64,000 nt of DNA from Lycocorax pyrrhopterus obiensis (Eukaryota > Chordata > Aves > Passeriformes > Paradisaeidae): positions 52,218,975 to 52,282,974 of the forward strand of contig JACSVZ010000007.1 in the NCBI GenBank assembly GCA_014706295.1, given 5' to 3'. A model generated the notes under the pieces. The model was not told where the DNA came from. It saw only the letters and a program-made list of their open reading frames with translations, and ran no database searches. This document shows positions 53,531 through 64,000 of this stretch, piece after piece. How positions within the stretch are numbered: the stretch's first letter is position 1; each line of letters starts with the position of its first letter. Both the position numbers and the translations under genes were made by a program.

Positions 53531-56500
53531 CACTCTTATGGAAGCACTTGCATTGTTTGCCTTGCTTTGCCACCTGCAGCTCTGAGCTGAGGTTTCTAAA
53601 GATGTGCCTTTCTAAATCTGTGCCTTTCTTTGAAAATTACAGAAGTATAAACTTTTTTAACTTTCCGCTCACTAGTTTAAAGGAAAATTATTTTTCTGTA
53701 ATGCTTTTTATTGGTAAAAACCTATTGGTCATCAAGGATAAGCAAAATCAGATAATTTAGAAGAAATCATAGCATACTGCATGGAAAATATTTCTGCAGT
53801 TTACATTAGCCTCAGTGAAAAGAAAATCTGACCCCTTTTACATGAACAGTGTTGAAAATCTGTCCCTTTTTGCATGACCAGGATCATTATCCAGTTTAAC
53901 TCTGAAGATACTTTGTTCACGTTTCTCCACTTTCCCAAACTGTATGAAGGCACATGTTTTTTCATTCAGTTTTTCACAGGTGTGAATGACTAGACAAGAG
54001 GTAATGCACTGGGGCAATAATCCTGTAATATTTACCCCTTTTTAGAGGATATTAAAAAAAAAAAAAGCAAACAAAAGCAACCCTATTTTGTCTGAAATGT
54101 GTTTTTCACCTGAGTGGTGATTAGACACATATGTTCTCTTATGAAAGCATTTTGCCTGGTTATTTGTTTTCCCTGGTGTAATCAGGATAGGTTTTGTCTT
54201 GCTGCTCACACAAAAACATGAGAAAGACAAAAAAACCCCAAAAAACTCAAATGTAAAATGACCAGTGTGTCCAGAAACCAAACAAAACCTTGTATCTAAA
54301 GCTCTTACTGTGGATATTTATTTTAATTCCCCAGTTTCAAGTTGACAATGTCTTCTTAAGCCTAAAACATGTATAGGGTAAATAATTTGTTTTAAATATT
54401 TTTCCCGAACTTTCTGATAAATTCTCGTTAAATTCTTTTTGATATTAAAGAACACCTTCAATATACAAAACCAGATGATCCAAAAAAAGTATTTCCCCCT
54501 ACTTCTTATGAAGTATAAAGGGGGAACAGATGTATAAAGTGCCTTTTGAGAAGTACTACTCTCATTTCGTTTGAAAACCTACAAACGCCATCAGGCACCA
54601 GACTATTATTAGGCCTTTCCCACTGCAGTGAAGTTGCAAACTCATTTGTTTCAAGTGCAGAGATTCACTTCAGGCACATCCAAATGTTCGGGGAACAGGA
54701 GAGTCCTTTGTAAATTCTTCTGTTAAAAGTTGGAACCTATTGAGCTGGTGAGACTAGAGGGCTGGAAGGAAAAAGAAGGTGGAGATACAATCTTTCTTTC
54801 TCCAAATTCCTCTTCCGCTTCTTTTGGCTCCTTAGCCAAATTTCAGCTAACTCTGTCTGGGAGATTTTAAGGGTAATCTTGGTCGTAGTTATACTCCAAA
54901 ACTTCTGGGTAGAAAAAAAGGCCTGCACTATAAAAGTTATCCTAAAGGAATTGAGCTGATTCCAGGATGTCTGCCATAGGAATTTCACCATCATTTTCTG
55001 AGTATTAAGTACTCTTTTTCTAACTTAACTATTAGTTACCTGCTTTAGTCCATTTCAACCTCCTGAGAACAAGCAGAGGGCACATACATCCTGGATATGG
55101 CTGGTGGTGATTGCCACCACCCCTGGCTGGCAGGCAAGGTGACACACAGGGAAACCAGCCCACAGGGAGCAGCTGCGGTTGAGAGCGAGCTGTGCCTGGC
55201 CGTGCTGGCAGCAAGCACAGAGCCCTGGACCCCCGGGTTTGCTGGTGAGGGGTTTGCTGATGCTGTTACGTGGGTGCTGCCAGCTCCACAGGGAAATATT
55301 TGTCAGCAGAGGAAGAGACAAGGCTTGTAAGGAAGGCGTTGTTTTCCTCTTATCCTTTCTCCTAGCCTACACTGAGTGGGGAAGGCATTCAAATAGGATC
55401 GAGCCAGCTCAGCACACGTGGCTGTGTGTGCTTGTCTGTGCCTGCCAGCTCAGTGCGCTGCTATGATGCTGGAAAGGTGTTTCTGACCATTGTGGTCCCT
55501 GCCGAGCTTAAAAAAATATCTGTTCTAATCCTGGTATCTGTCAGTCTAGTTCACTGGTATTTAAATTATGAGCCTGTACTATTTAAAGCACACAAGTACA
55601 CATGCATTTAAATACCTGCTATCTCATCTGTTGTTTAATAGGAATCTTATTGATATCATTTTTATATAGCAGGATGTCACACCAATCAAGCATTAGATAA
55701 ACTGAAAGCCCTGCTGCTACACTTGACCATGACAATATACTTCCTGGATGCTAATTCAGGATAAATCTTAAAATAGCCCACAGTGCAACCAGTCTTCTGC
55801 ATGTATTATGTGGCAGTCCCAAACTTTTGCCTAGTGGCAATATGGTTTATTGCCTTCTCTCCTGATTCTCCTATGACTGAGACTGGAGCACCTGCGTTTT
55901 TCCTTACACATCTTTCCTTTCCTTAAGTTAGCATGGCCACATCACATAGAGGACCCAGCATATCTCTAAGGGAACAGTGTAAACTCAGCCTTTCCATGTC
56001 TTTTTCTCTACCTCCAAGGCAGAGTAGCTCTGCCCAGAGCTCAGGATTTTTCACTTATGTCCTTGTGGTGACCAGCAGCCAGCCTGAGCACTGCCACACT
56101 GTGTTGCAGTCTGTGGTATAGACATTATCTTCGTTTGAACTTACCATGCTCTTTCCAAGAAATCTAATAGAGAAATCTTCCCAGCATTTCTAGGAATAAT
56201 CTTTAGAGCTTGCTGCCCAAGCAGTGGAGGGATAGTGAAATAGGTGGGGTGTTGTATCAGGGGTTCTCACTCAAATGCTGGTAAAACCCTCCTGGGTGCT
56301 GAGCCCTGGATGGAGCACGCCATGAGGATATCCTCCATGTCAGGGCAATGTGGGCTCTGTGTCAGGCTGCAGGGTATGAATAGCATGAGGCACATGTATC
56401 ACATCAGTAAGCACAGAGGTCTGTAGCCAAATTGTACTGAAGGCATGACTCTAAGCTCAGAAAGCTCAGAGATGGCACCGCGGGTGACACTGGCACTGGG

Positions 56501-59500
56501 CGCAAAGATTAGCCTGGGGCCCCAGCTTCACATGCTGCCATCGTGTTTCTCTGGCCCCTGTCTCCCCTATCAGCCTCTCCCCCACCTTTCACCACATAGA
56601 CCTTTGTGCTGGGCTTTATGATGGCCAAGGGAGAACAGCAACTCATGTACTCCTGCCCTGCCCCAGGGCCCAAACCCAGCAAAACCCTCCCAGGGATGTC
56701 CCGAGCTCAGCCTGCCTCTTCTTCCACGTCTTAGCATTGATATGGCTGTGGGGGGGGACAGTCCCCAGCACTAATCCATCCCTCTGTAGGAGAACTGAGC
56801 CTGTCACTGTTTGGGTGTGGTCACCATAAAAATTCAGAAGATCAGAGGAGAAAAAGAGTCACAACATATCAAAATCCAAGTCTGCTTTCCTCTTGGAAAC
56901 ATGCCGGTAGTCCTCTCTAGAAGGTCAGCTTGGCATGTGAGATGCACTGGTCCCCTTAGACACTTTCAGACAGAAACACACATTTTTCTATACGAAAAGA
57001 GATGTAAGCATCTTCTGATAACTACTAACTGCATTCCAAATTTAAGCTTTAAGAAACCATAGTTTTTTCCTCTGTAAATAAACAAGACACGGAACCCATT
57101 TGATGTGTTCAGATCATACCTTGCTGCCTCGTACGTGACTTTCCCAGGGTTCTCATGTCTGGAGCACAGGTGTAGATATAGAGCTGCCTCGAGCAATGTT
57201 TCAACGTTGTCAGAAAAGCAGCTATGATGGAAATGGCAATCATTCCTTTACAACAATGTGGTAAATAGTGATGCTATTTTTAACAACAACAACAAAAAAA
57301 AAAGAAAAATAGAAAAAAACCAACAAATCTGTAGTGTTCAGTCAGTTGTACAAGTATTACATCAAGTAGCTTGTTCCTCAGGGGCATTAGCTGTTGGCCA
57401 TCACTAAACCCTTAGACTGTTTTTGTTACTATTAACAGCTTGTCAATTACTTGTCCACTCCATGCTGGAAAATTTTATTGACTGAGAATGATCAGGACCT
57501 CAGTATATATGGGCTGGGGACAACTGACTCAGGGTGAAAATCACTGCAAAAGTCTGTATTTGGCAATGTTGGGTAAGTAACATCTAACCCACTACAGATT
57601 CTGTTTTGCAAAGTTTGAGTCCTGTATTCAGTGTAATCTATGGCAAAACAACTGGTTTTTGATCAGCTCTTTTATTAACTTTTAATGAGAGTTTTCCTGT
57701 CCACACCTGGCATGGGAAATTCTGAGTGACCAGGACGCCCAACCCTCTGGCTATTCATGTGATGCTGAAGGCATTTCCCAGCAGAAGAGCTGCCTATGCT
57801 GTGCCTTCTCCTTGCTGTCCTCACTTACAGCTTAAACAATGCTGCACCTTCAGAGAAGGATCAGAGTATGCTTTCAAACCTAAATAGCCACGAAAAGCCA
57901 AGCATAAGAGAGCGGGACTTCGGACCAACCCTATGTGTCACCAACTTTTCAAATTCACCTTGGAATGTCACCTGTTAAGAGTTCCCAGTTCTCTGCTCTT
58001 CTGATCGGCTCCCAAATCTCTTGCTCCTCGTATTTGCGGGCATGTGCAGGTTGGCAAAGCGACCACGCGGTGGCAGTTCAGTCCCCAGCAGCACGGGCAC
58101 ACACGGGGAAGCTCAGCCCAGCCTCGCTCCTTCCTCCCAGAGCAGAGCGCGGCTGCCGGGCAGATCACAAACACAGGAGTTCCTTGGGATCATGTCCTTC
58201 ACTCAAGGGTATGGAAACACGTTAGAATACAAACAAAGGGTTGTATTAAAGTTTGTTGGAACACAAACAAAAGTTTTTATAAGAGCTCATCTTTAAAGCA
58301 TGAAAAATAAGATAATTTCTGCAGTGTACCCAGGCTGAATACTTGGGGGAGTTATCAGCTGATTATTATAATTGCCTGAGAAGGTTAATTTTGAGAGCTT
58401 ACTTGATCTACTCAGGGATCAGGACTGTATCACATAGCCTCTCTTTCCCATCAAAATGTATAAAATACCAAATATTTTATCACCTCCTGGTGAGCTGCTC
58501 ACAAACAAGATACGAGCGGAATTTTTCACAGGAATTATTCTGAGACTGATTCCAAAAGAAAAAACAACTTACAGATAGTTACAATCTCTTCTTGAAGTAT
58601 GCTGAAAAAACATTGATGAAACTCAGAAAATCAATGTTTCATCAGGAAGGCCATTGAATGTCTTTAAAGACATGGCTTCATCAGCCAGCTTTAGTTTTTA
58701 AACATCAGCTAGCTTTAGTTTTTAAACTTTTTCTGAGTGATGCTACTCTTGCTATCAGCTATATCTTTCCTAGTGATGGATATTCACACCATGGTATCAT
58801 TATATATACTGCCTGACCAGTGGGAAGGGATGGTAGCTTTTTTCTGAAAACAAGCAATTTTGAAACCACAGCCATAACAGGGGAAAAAAATTTAATTTCA
58901 ATTAAGATAAACAAAAACAATAGTTAGATAGTAATGATGGTCTTTGAGAACGTATACTCAAAACAGAGGGGGAAATAATTAAGAGTTATTAGGCAATTAC
59001 TTTAAACCAAAGGAGGAACTACCAGGTCAAGAAAAATCAATGTAACATTGAATGAAAATTAACATTGAATGTAACAGAACACCAAATAATATTTTAAAAA
59101 ATACCACCAGCTTTTGCTCCATTGTGTTACATTGTAACAGCTGGTTTCTCTGGTTTCTAGTATTTTGTACCATTTAACTGTTATTAAGAGACACTTTATC
59201 TCTGATGTCGTTATGTGGTGTTACTACCAAACCCTTCTGCTATGTGATGTGAAGCCAGATGAGCAGTGCTGGCCTCCAAGCATGTTCCCTGGAGCTCTGC
59301 AGCAGCTCTGCCCGCCTGCAGGCTGGAGATGGTCAGGTGTATTTGTTCCCAAAGGGCAATTCAAGTGGTTTTTTTCCTCCCCTCTGCTGAGCAGGGTGGC
59401 CAGCCAAAAGAAAAAGCTCAGGAACTCCTGACAGGTTCTGACAGTTTCCACAGTTTTCTGATAAGTTTCTGGTCCTTCTGCCTCTCCAGGGCCTCCTGGG

Positions 59501-60531
59501 CTGTTGTGACCCAGACATGGGCAGGCTTCAGCCACTCCTACAGGGAGAGGTGCTGGTTCCCGAGGACTTCAAAAGAAGAAGATTCCTGTCTCCCTCTGAG
59601 GTCTGTGATACCAAATCTTTCCTTACCCTAGCTCACACTACACAGCCAGTGCAATTCCTTTAATCTGCTCTGGTTTTCCAGCATTTTGTGAACTGTGTTT
59701 CCATGGCAGGTTTAGTTGAAGGTGAGCAGTAGGTGTTAGCCACTAAGTTGCTCTGAGGGATACATGGGCACACAACCACACAGGAAAACAGCATAAATAA
59801 CACATAAAATTTAAATGCACCTTAAATTCCCTATCACCATTGACTCTCCTCTTCCTCTGTCACTAACAGCTCATTCAAAATTATTTATGTTTTGAAACAA
59901 AAATTAAATCTCTCACATCAGCATGTGCTGTGGTTGCTTTGATAGTCTTTCCCTGCTCTCTGATCTGCTAGTCTCAAACACCAGCATAAATGACATAAGA
60001 AAACCAAGGAAAACTGCAGATTGTGGCCTGCTAGCACAGTCAGTTTCCACTTGGAAACTGTAGCAAGCTGATTCTTGGAGGCGCCTGACAGATGATTGAT
60101 GCATCAGATGGACAAAAACAGGGGGTGCCATGACTTGCATCTTCTCCCTCCTTCTGCAGAGAGGCATGGCCATATGGGAGCTGCTGGGGGAGAGGTGCAG
60201 GGAAAATACATCCCGTTGGAAATGGGATGAAAACTCCTGCAGTGTCTCCTATGGTGCAGCCAAACAAGGCAGAGACCCAGAGGTGAAAAATACACATGAT
60301 CAGATTCCAGGTAGCTTGGTATGCTACCTCCAGATGGTTGAGCAAAGCTTGTGCAGAGAAGGGGTGTGTGATGGGGCTGTCCTGTGAAAGTCTGATTAGC
60401 GGGTGCTGTGCTTGTTTTCCTTTGGGCGTAGTAGGGCTGCAGGGATCCTGCTTCTGCTTCTCCTGCTGCACTCAGAGCATCATCTCCACCCAGGAAAGCA
60501 TATATCCATACATACACACACATATCTATAT
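53531..60531. other. HHIPL1-CYP46A1 intergenic spacer
   Basis: Seven kb without a recognisable gene. A-rich runs lie at 54053-54066 and 57285-57320. There are short tandem duplications near 58685-58730 and 59040-59085. A CpG-bearing segment at 57980-58190 contains a strong CTCF-like motif. Chance reading frames only. Confidence 0.7.
58063..58076 (+). promoter_or_regulatory. Candidate CTCF site (forward)
   Basis: CCACGCGGTGGCAG matches the CTCF motif form CCGCGNGGNGGCAG at all but one position, and CCASYAGRKGGCRS at 12 of 14. It lies between HHIPL1 and CYP46A1 in a locally CpG-rich segment. Confidence 0.5.
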
Positions 60532-60915
60532 CATAGAATTATAGAATAGTTTGGATTGGAAGGGACCAGGTTGCTCAAAGCCCCATTCAACCTGGTCTTG
60601 AACACTTCCAGGGATGGGGCATCCACAATTTCTCTGGGCAACCAGTTCCAGTTCCTCACTATCCTCACAGGAAAGAATTTATTCCTAATACCTAATTTTT
60701 AAGTTAAGCTACGTTCTTTAAGTCCAAAGCCAGTCCCCCTTGTCCTATCACTACATGCCCTTCCTTGTAACAAGTCCCTCTCCAGCTCTCTTGCAGCCCC
60801 TGCAATAAGGTCTCCCCGGAGCCTTCTCTTCTCCGGGCTAAACAGCCCCGACTGTCTCAGCCTGGCTTCAGGGGAGAGGTACTCCAGCCCTCTGAGCGTC
60901 CTCCTCTGGACCTTA
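60532..60915 (-). mobile_element. CR1 LINE fragment (minus orientation) next to CYP46A1 promoter
   Basis: The plus strand opens with TCATAGAATTATAGAATAGT then TTGGATTGGAAGGGACC, the reverse complement of a CR1 3' end. The sequence then matches the body to GCGTCCTCCTCTGGACC. The minus strand at 60699-60938 carries CR1 ORF2 C-terminal words: [28 protein letters not shown] and [15 protein letters not shown]. The open frame and intact CpGs suggest a fairly recent 5'-truncated copy. Confidence 0.93.
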
Positions 60916-60939
60916 TGCATACGCATATCCATCGGCACA

Positions 60940-61480
60940 CGCCGTGTGGGTGCGTATAAACCGCGCCGGGCTCTCAGCTCCGGCCGCCGCCGCCGGGCTC
61001 TTTAAGCGGGGCCGTCCCCGCCCGCAGCCGGGGACTCTCCCGGCCCGCTCCGCCCCGGCCGCCCTTTGCTCGGTGCGGGGGGAGGCGCTGGCAGCGGCGG
61101 GGATGGAGGCGCTGTGGGCGGCGGGAGGGCTCCTGCTGGCCCTCTCCCTCCTGGCCTTCGTCCTGTACTGCTGCTACGTGCAGTACATCCACGCCAAGTA
61201 CGACTACATCCCCGGCGCCCCGCGGGAGAGGTAAGGGGCTGGCCGGGCAGGCGAGGCGGCGGCGGGCCGGCTCGGTGTCTCCGCAGAGCGCTCCCTGCCC
61301 GGCTGGAGCCGAGACAACGTCAGAGCAGAAAATAAACCCTCCAGCCGGTGTCCACGGGCCGGGCCGGGCCTGGCGGGTGCGGGCGAGGGCAGCGGCGAGG
61401 GGTCAGGCAGGCTGGGCACAGCGCTCACGGGTGCCCGCTTCCCGGGAAGCGCTGGCAGCGGCCGGCATCGCCGAGGATCC
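60940..61480 (+). promoter_or_regulatory. CYP46A1: CYP46A1 promoter with TATA box and CpG island
   Basis: TATAAA at 60955-60960 (GCGTATAAACCGCGCC) lies 143 bp upstream of the ATG at the left edge of a CpG island running through exon 1 to about 61480. If used, transcription would start near 60985-60990 and the 5' UTR would be about 115 nt. GC boxes follow. The start site is inferred. Confidence 0.6.
61103..61230 (+). CDS. CYP46A1: CYP46A1 exon 1 coding part
   Basis: ATG in strong context (G at -3, G at +4); 128 nt to donor GGGAGAG|GTAAGG, phase 2 out. Encodes the membrane anchor and PGAPRE hinge. Confidence 0.95.
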
Positions 61481-63757
61481 CATCAGCCTGCTCAGCAGCA
61501 CGGCCTGGCTGGCCGGGGCTGCGTGTCCTGACCTACAGCTCCCGGGTGGCCACAGAGGCGTGAAGGGCCGCTTTAGAGTCGCCCACCCGGGCTGTGCGTT
61601 TGCTCATGACCCTGCAGAGGGACTTGACAGCAACACCAGCCATGCAGGAGGGACCAGCAGCGCCAGCCGTCCCACACTGCTCCAGGAGGCACATTGACAC
61701 TAACTCCACCAGGCACCTTCTGTGCTCTCCTTCATAAGCCAGGTGTTTGGTTTCTGCCAAAAATAAATAAAAATGTCATAAGTGATAAAGGGCAGTGAGA
61801 AAGCTGCCAGCAAGGCAGTGGCAGCACTGTCACAAGGAGTCATGGTTCTTGCAGCAGTGTGTGGGCTTCCCATTTAACCTCACCTGTGAGTGCACTTGCC
61901 CTCCATAACATGCCACAGGAAGAGACACCAGCACTCATAGACAGCCTTACAGGGACACCACACTCTCCTGCCCACCTCCAGGCTTCAGCCTACTTGTGTA
62001 ATCAGGGTCAGATACCAAGACTAGAGAGAGGATGATCCTGTCATACCTGAACCTGCTTGTCCTTAGGTTCATTTTGAGGTGTGAAGTAACAGAGTGATGG
62101 CACGCAAGAGGAGCCGTGAGTGGACCTTGTTTCCCGTGCTGCAGATAGAGCAGTTTCCAGAGCTAACAAAGGACTTGTGTTGTGTTTGGGGCTTTCAGAT
62201 CTTTTTGGAATCCAGTTACAGTGGAGGAGTCAAACAAGTGGAGCATTAAAAGTTTCTGTAGATGTTGGGTAACTTTGTTGAGTTCTTGTTATTTTAAGCA
62301 CCTCCCAGTTCCAACAGTAATAAAATAAGAGCCTGTTTTTCCCTATAGTTTATTTATACTGAAAAAGATGACAGCATGGCTCTCTGTCTCTCAAATGGAA
62401 AACAGATCTTGAGTGCAGCTTGATTCATTTAGCGAGGAGCTTGGCCAAATCTTCCCTCAGATTTATGCAAAGCCAGTGGGAATTCACCACTCACAGCTGA
62501 AGGAAGGAATTGGTCTCTAAGTTTTTGATGCAGCTGTTGTATTTGAAGAGTTAACATTTTTTATTAATTTCTTCAGTTTCCGTATTAACCAGTGATTATC
62601 CTCCTCAGTATTTGAAATGACACGGCTTTGGACAGAAGGAGATGGTTCCTAATTTCCCTTAACAGAAATCCATTGACAGAAATGAAGTTACACTTACCAA
62701 GGATGAGCATGTGTTAGAGTATTTAATGCAAATGTCTGTTTCATGTACAGCAGCGTAACAGCTGCAGTCGAGATTCAGTCAGCCAGGCAAAGAGCAAAGC
62801 AATTTGTGGGGGGCTCCCACCCAGACCCAAACATCTCCTATAATACAGCATAAAAAAAAGACCTCATCCTTCATCTCTGTACTGGTCTTCCTGGCTTCAT
62901 GCAAGCACCAGCCTGTCTTTGGTCCCCAGTTTACCAGCTTGGTGAGGGCTAGGCATTGGCACAGCTCAGAGTTATTTGCGTCTTCCCTTACGAGGAAAAC
63001 ATGAGCAACACTCACTGAGCAACAAGGATTGCAATCCATACAAAACCCTATGTTGGCATCGTCATGACACTCTTAACCTTCATATTCTGCAGCTTTTTCT
63101 TTGGACACTTGCCAATCATATGGAGAATGCTGAGGAAACGGGAGTTTACGCCAGATCTCTTCCTGCAGTGGTAAGTTGAGACACATCAGTAATATTGAAT
63201 GGGGTAGTCCTGTAGCACAAATGGAGAAATCAAGGCACAGAGACCCTGAATTACATAATTGGCGTCATTCAGAAGGTTGGTAGAGGAGCTAGAGAGAGAG
63301 CACTGATCTTTCAGATCAGATTAGATGTTAGAAAAAACTTTTTCGCTGAAAGAATGGTTAGCCATTGGAATAAGCTGCCCAGGATGGTGGTGGAGTAAGT
63401 TTCTGGAAATGTACAAGAGGTGTCTGGGTGTGGCACTTGGTTTATGGGGTGATTATGGCGGTGATGGGTTGACAGTTGGACCAGATGATCTTGAAGGTCT
63501 CTTCCAACCTTGATGATTCTGTCCTTCTGTGGTTCTCTTAATGGCTTTGTTCGCTGGGGACTGCAGTAGTTCCCAATGAAATGTGCTCTGGTCCTTCAAG
63601 GTTATTAGGTCTGAACTGTTACATGTTGGTAGTTTGTACCATAATTCTCTTTCTTTTAATTTTCTCTTCTTACAGGGCAGAGAAATATGGACCTGTTGTA
63701 CGAATTAATGCCTTTCACAGAATCTCACTACTGATTGTGAGTCCTGAAGGAGTGAAG
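61103..63757 (+). CDS. CYP46A1: CYP46A1 coding exons 1-3 (partial gene, continues right)
   Basis: Cholesterol 24-hydroxylase is an ER-anchored cytochrome P450 of neurons that converts cholesterol to 24S-hydroxycholesterol, the main route of brain cholesterol export. Three exons give 96 residues in one frame. Residues 4-27 form the N-terminal membrane anchor (LWAAGGLLLALSLLAFVLYC). A Pro-rich hinge follows (YDYIPGAPRES). Next come FFFGHLPIIW and RKREFTPDLFLQWAEKYGPV, then VRINAFHRISLLIVSPEGVK. These match the human layout (YEHIPGPPR, GHLP, KKYGPVVRVNVFHKTS). The oxygen-binding and haem-binding regions lie in exons beyond the window. Position downstream of HHIPL1 on the same strand agrees with human synteny. 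Confidence 0.95.
61231..63092 (+). other. CYP46A1: CYP46A1 intron 1
   Basis: 1.86 kb intron whose first 250 bp are still in the CpG island. The rest is unique sequence without recognised repeats or exons. Confidence 0.85.
63093..63170 (+). CDS. CYP46A1: CYP46A1 exon 2
   Basis: Acceptor TATTCTGCAG|CTTTTT and donor CTGCAGTG|GTAAGT; 78 nt, phase 2 in and out. Encodes S43 to W69: FFFGHLPIIWRMLRKREFTP then DLFLQ. Chosen because it joins both neighbours in phase and supplies the conserved GHLP motif. Confidence 0.92.
63320..63535 (+). mobile_element. CR1 LINE 3' fragment in CYP46A1 intron 2
   Basis: The order of words fits the CR1 3' region in plus orientation: TTAGAAAAAACTTTTTCGCT, GAATGGTTAGCCATTGGAAT, AAGCTGCCCAGGATGGTGGT, TTGGACCAGATGATCTTGAA and GGTCTCTTCCAACCTTGATG. 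It ends GATTCTGTCCTTCTGTGG, a decayed ATTCTRTG tail. Strongly 5'-truncated. It fills about 40 percent of this 505-bp intron. Confidence 0.88.
63676..63757 (+). CDS. CYP46A1: CYP46A1 exon 3
   Basis: Acceptor TCTTCTTACAG|GGCAGA and donor GTGAAG|GTAAAG; 82 nt, phase 2 in, phase 0 out. Encodes AEKYGPVVRINAFHRISLLI and VSPEGVK, the first beta-sheet of the P450 fold. Confidence 0.94.
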
Positions 63758-64000
63758 GTAAAGCCAAATCAATAGTGGGGATCAGCCCATTCTTCCATAG
63801 GGGAGAGCTGGTGCCTGATGATCAGAGCAGCATAGAGCAGCCAATCTGTGCTTGGCTCTGGCTGGGTTAGGAGGATGAGGTGCTTTGCTCTCTGGGCTGT
63901 CCTGATTTATCTTTTTCTTGGTCAGTTAATTTATTTTGTTACTTTTATTTGAACAGCACATATAGCAAACATTTACCACTTGTGAAAAGCAGGCTCTCTG
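63758..64000 (+). other. CYP46A1: CYP46A1 intron 3 (start)
   Basis: Intronic sequence after the exon 3 donor up to the window edge. Nothing else recognised. Confidence 0.85.

Noticed and set aside
60699..60938. 79-codon minus-strand frame upstream of CYP46A1 as a host gene
   Set aside because: It is CR1 ORF2 C-terminal sequence.

Overview
This window is vertebrate nuclear DNA, almost certainly from a bird. Split genes with canonical GT/AG introns, CpG-island promoters, CR1 non-LTR retrotransposon fragments (the dominant avian repeat) and long AT-rich introns all point that way. The gene order CCDC85C (minus) - HHIPL1 (plus) - CYP46A1 (plus) matches human 14q32.2, which corresponds to chicken chromosome 5. 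The exact species cannot be read from the sequence. There are no prokaryotic, phage or CRISPR features.

Layout: (1) 1-8044 is the 5' part of CCDC85C intron 1; the gene runs leftward out of the window. (2) 8045-8753 is CCDC85C coding exon 1 on the minus strand, inside a CpG island that continues upstream to about 10190. (3) 10.2-34.5 kb is a gene-free interval holding microsatellites, a MIR-type SINE relic, an old CR1 tail and several segments that look like conserved regulatory elements. (4) 34747-53144 is the complete HHIPL1 gene. I resolved nine coding exons whose phases all join, giving a 796-residue secreted protein: signal peptide, folate-receptor-like Cys-rich domain, glucose/sorbosone-dehydrogenase-type propeller, basic linker and SRCR domain. 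(5) 53.5-60.5 kb is the HHIPL1-CYP46A1 spacer, with a strong CTCF-like motif and a CR1 that ends about 40 bp from the CYP46A1 TATA box. (6) 61103 to the right end holds CYP46A1 coding exons 1-3 (96 codons); the gene continues off the right edge.

The three genes do not form a pathway. CCDC85C is an adherens-junction coiled-coil protein of neural progenitors. HHIPL1 is a secreted hedgehog-interacting-protein paralogue. CYP46A1 is neuronal cholesterol 24-hydroxylase. Their linkage is ancestral amniote synteny. I found no new multi-gene system. The items most worth checking are regulatory: candidate conserved elements, CTCF-like sites, the CR1 beside the CYP46A1 promoter, and repeats close to HHIPL1 splice sites.
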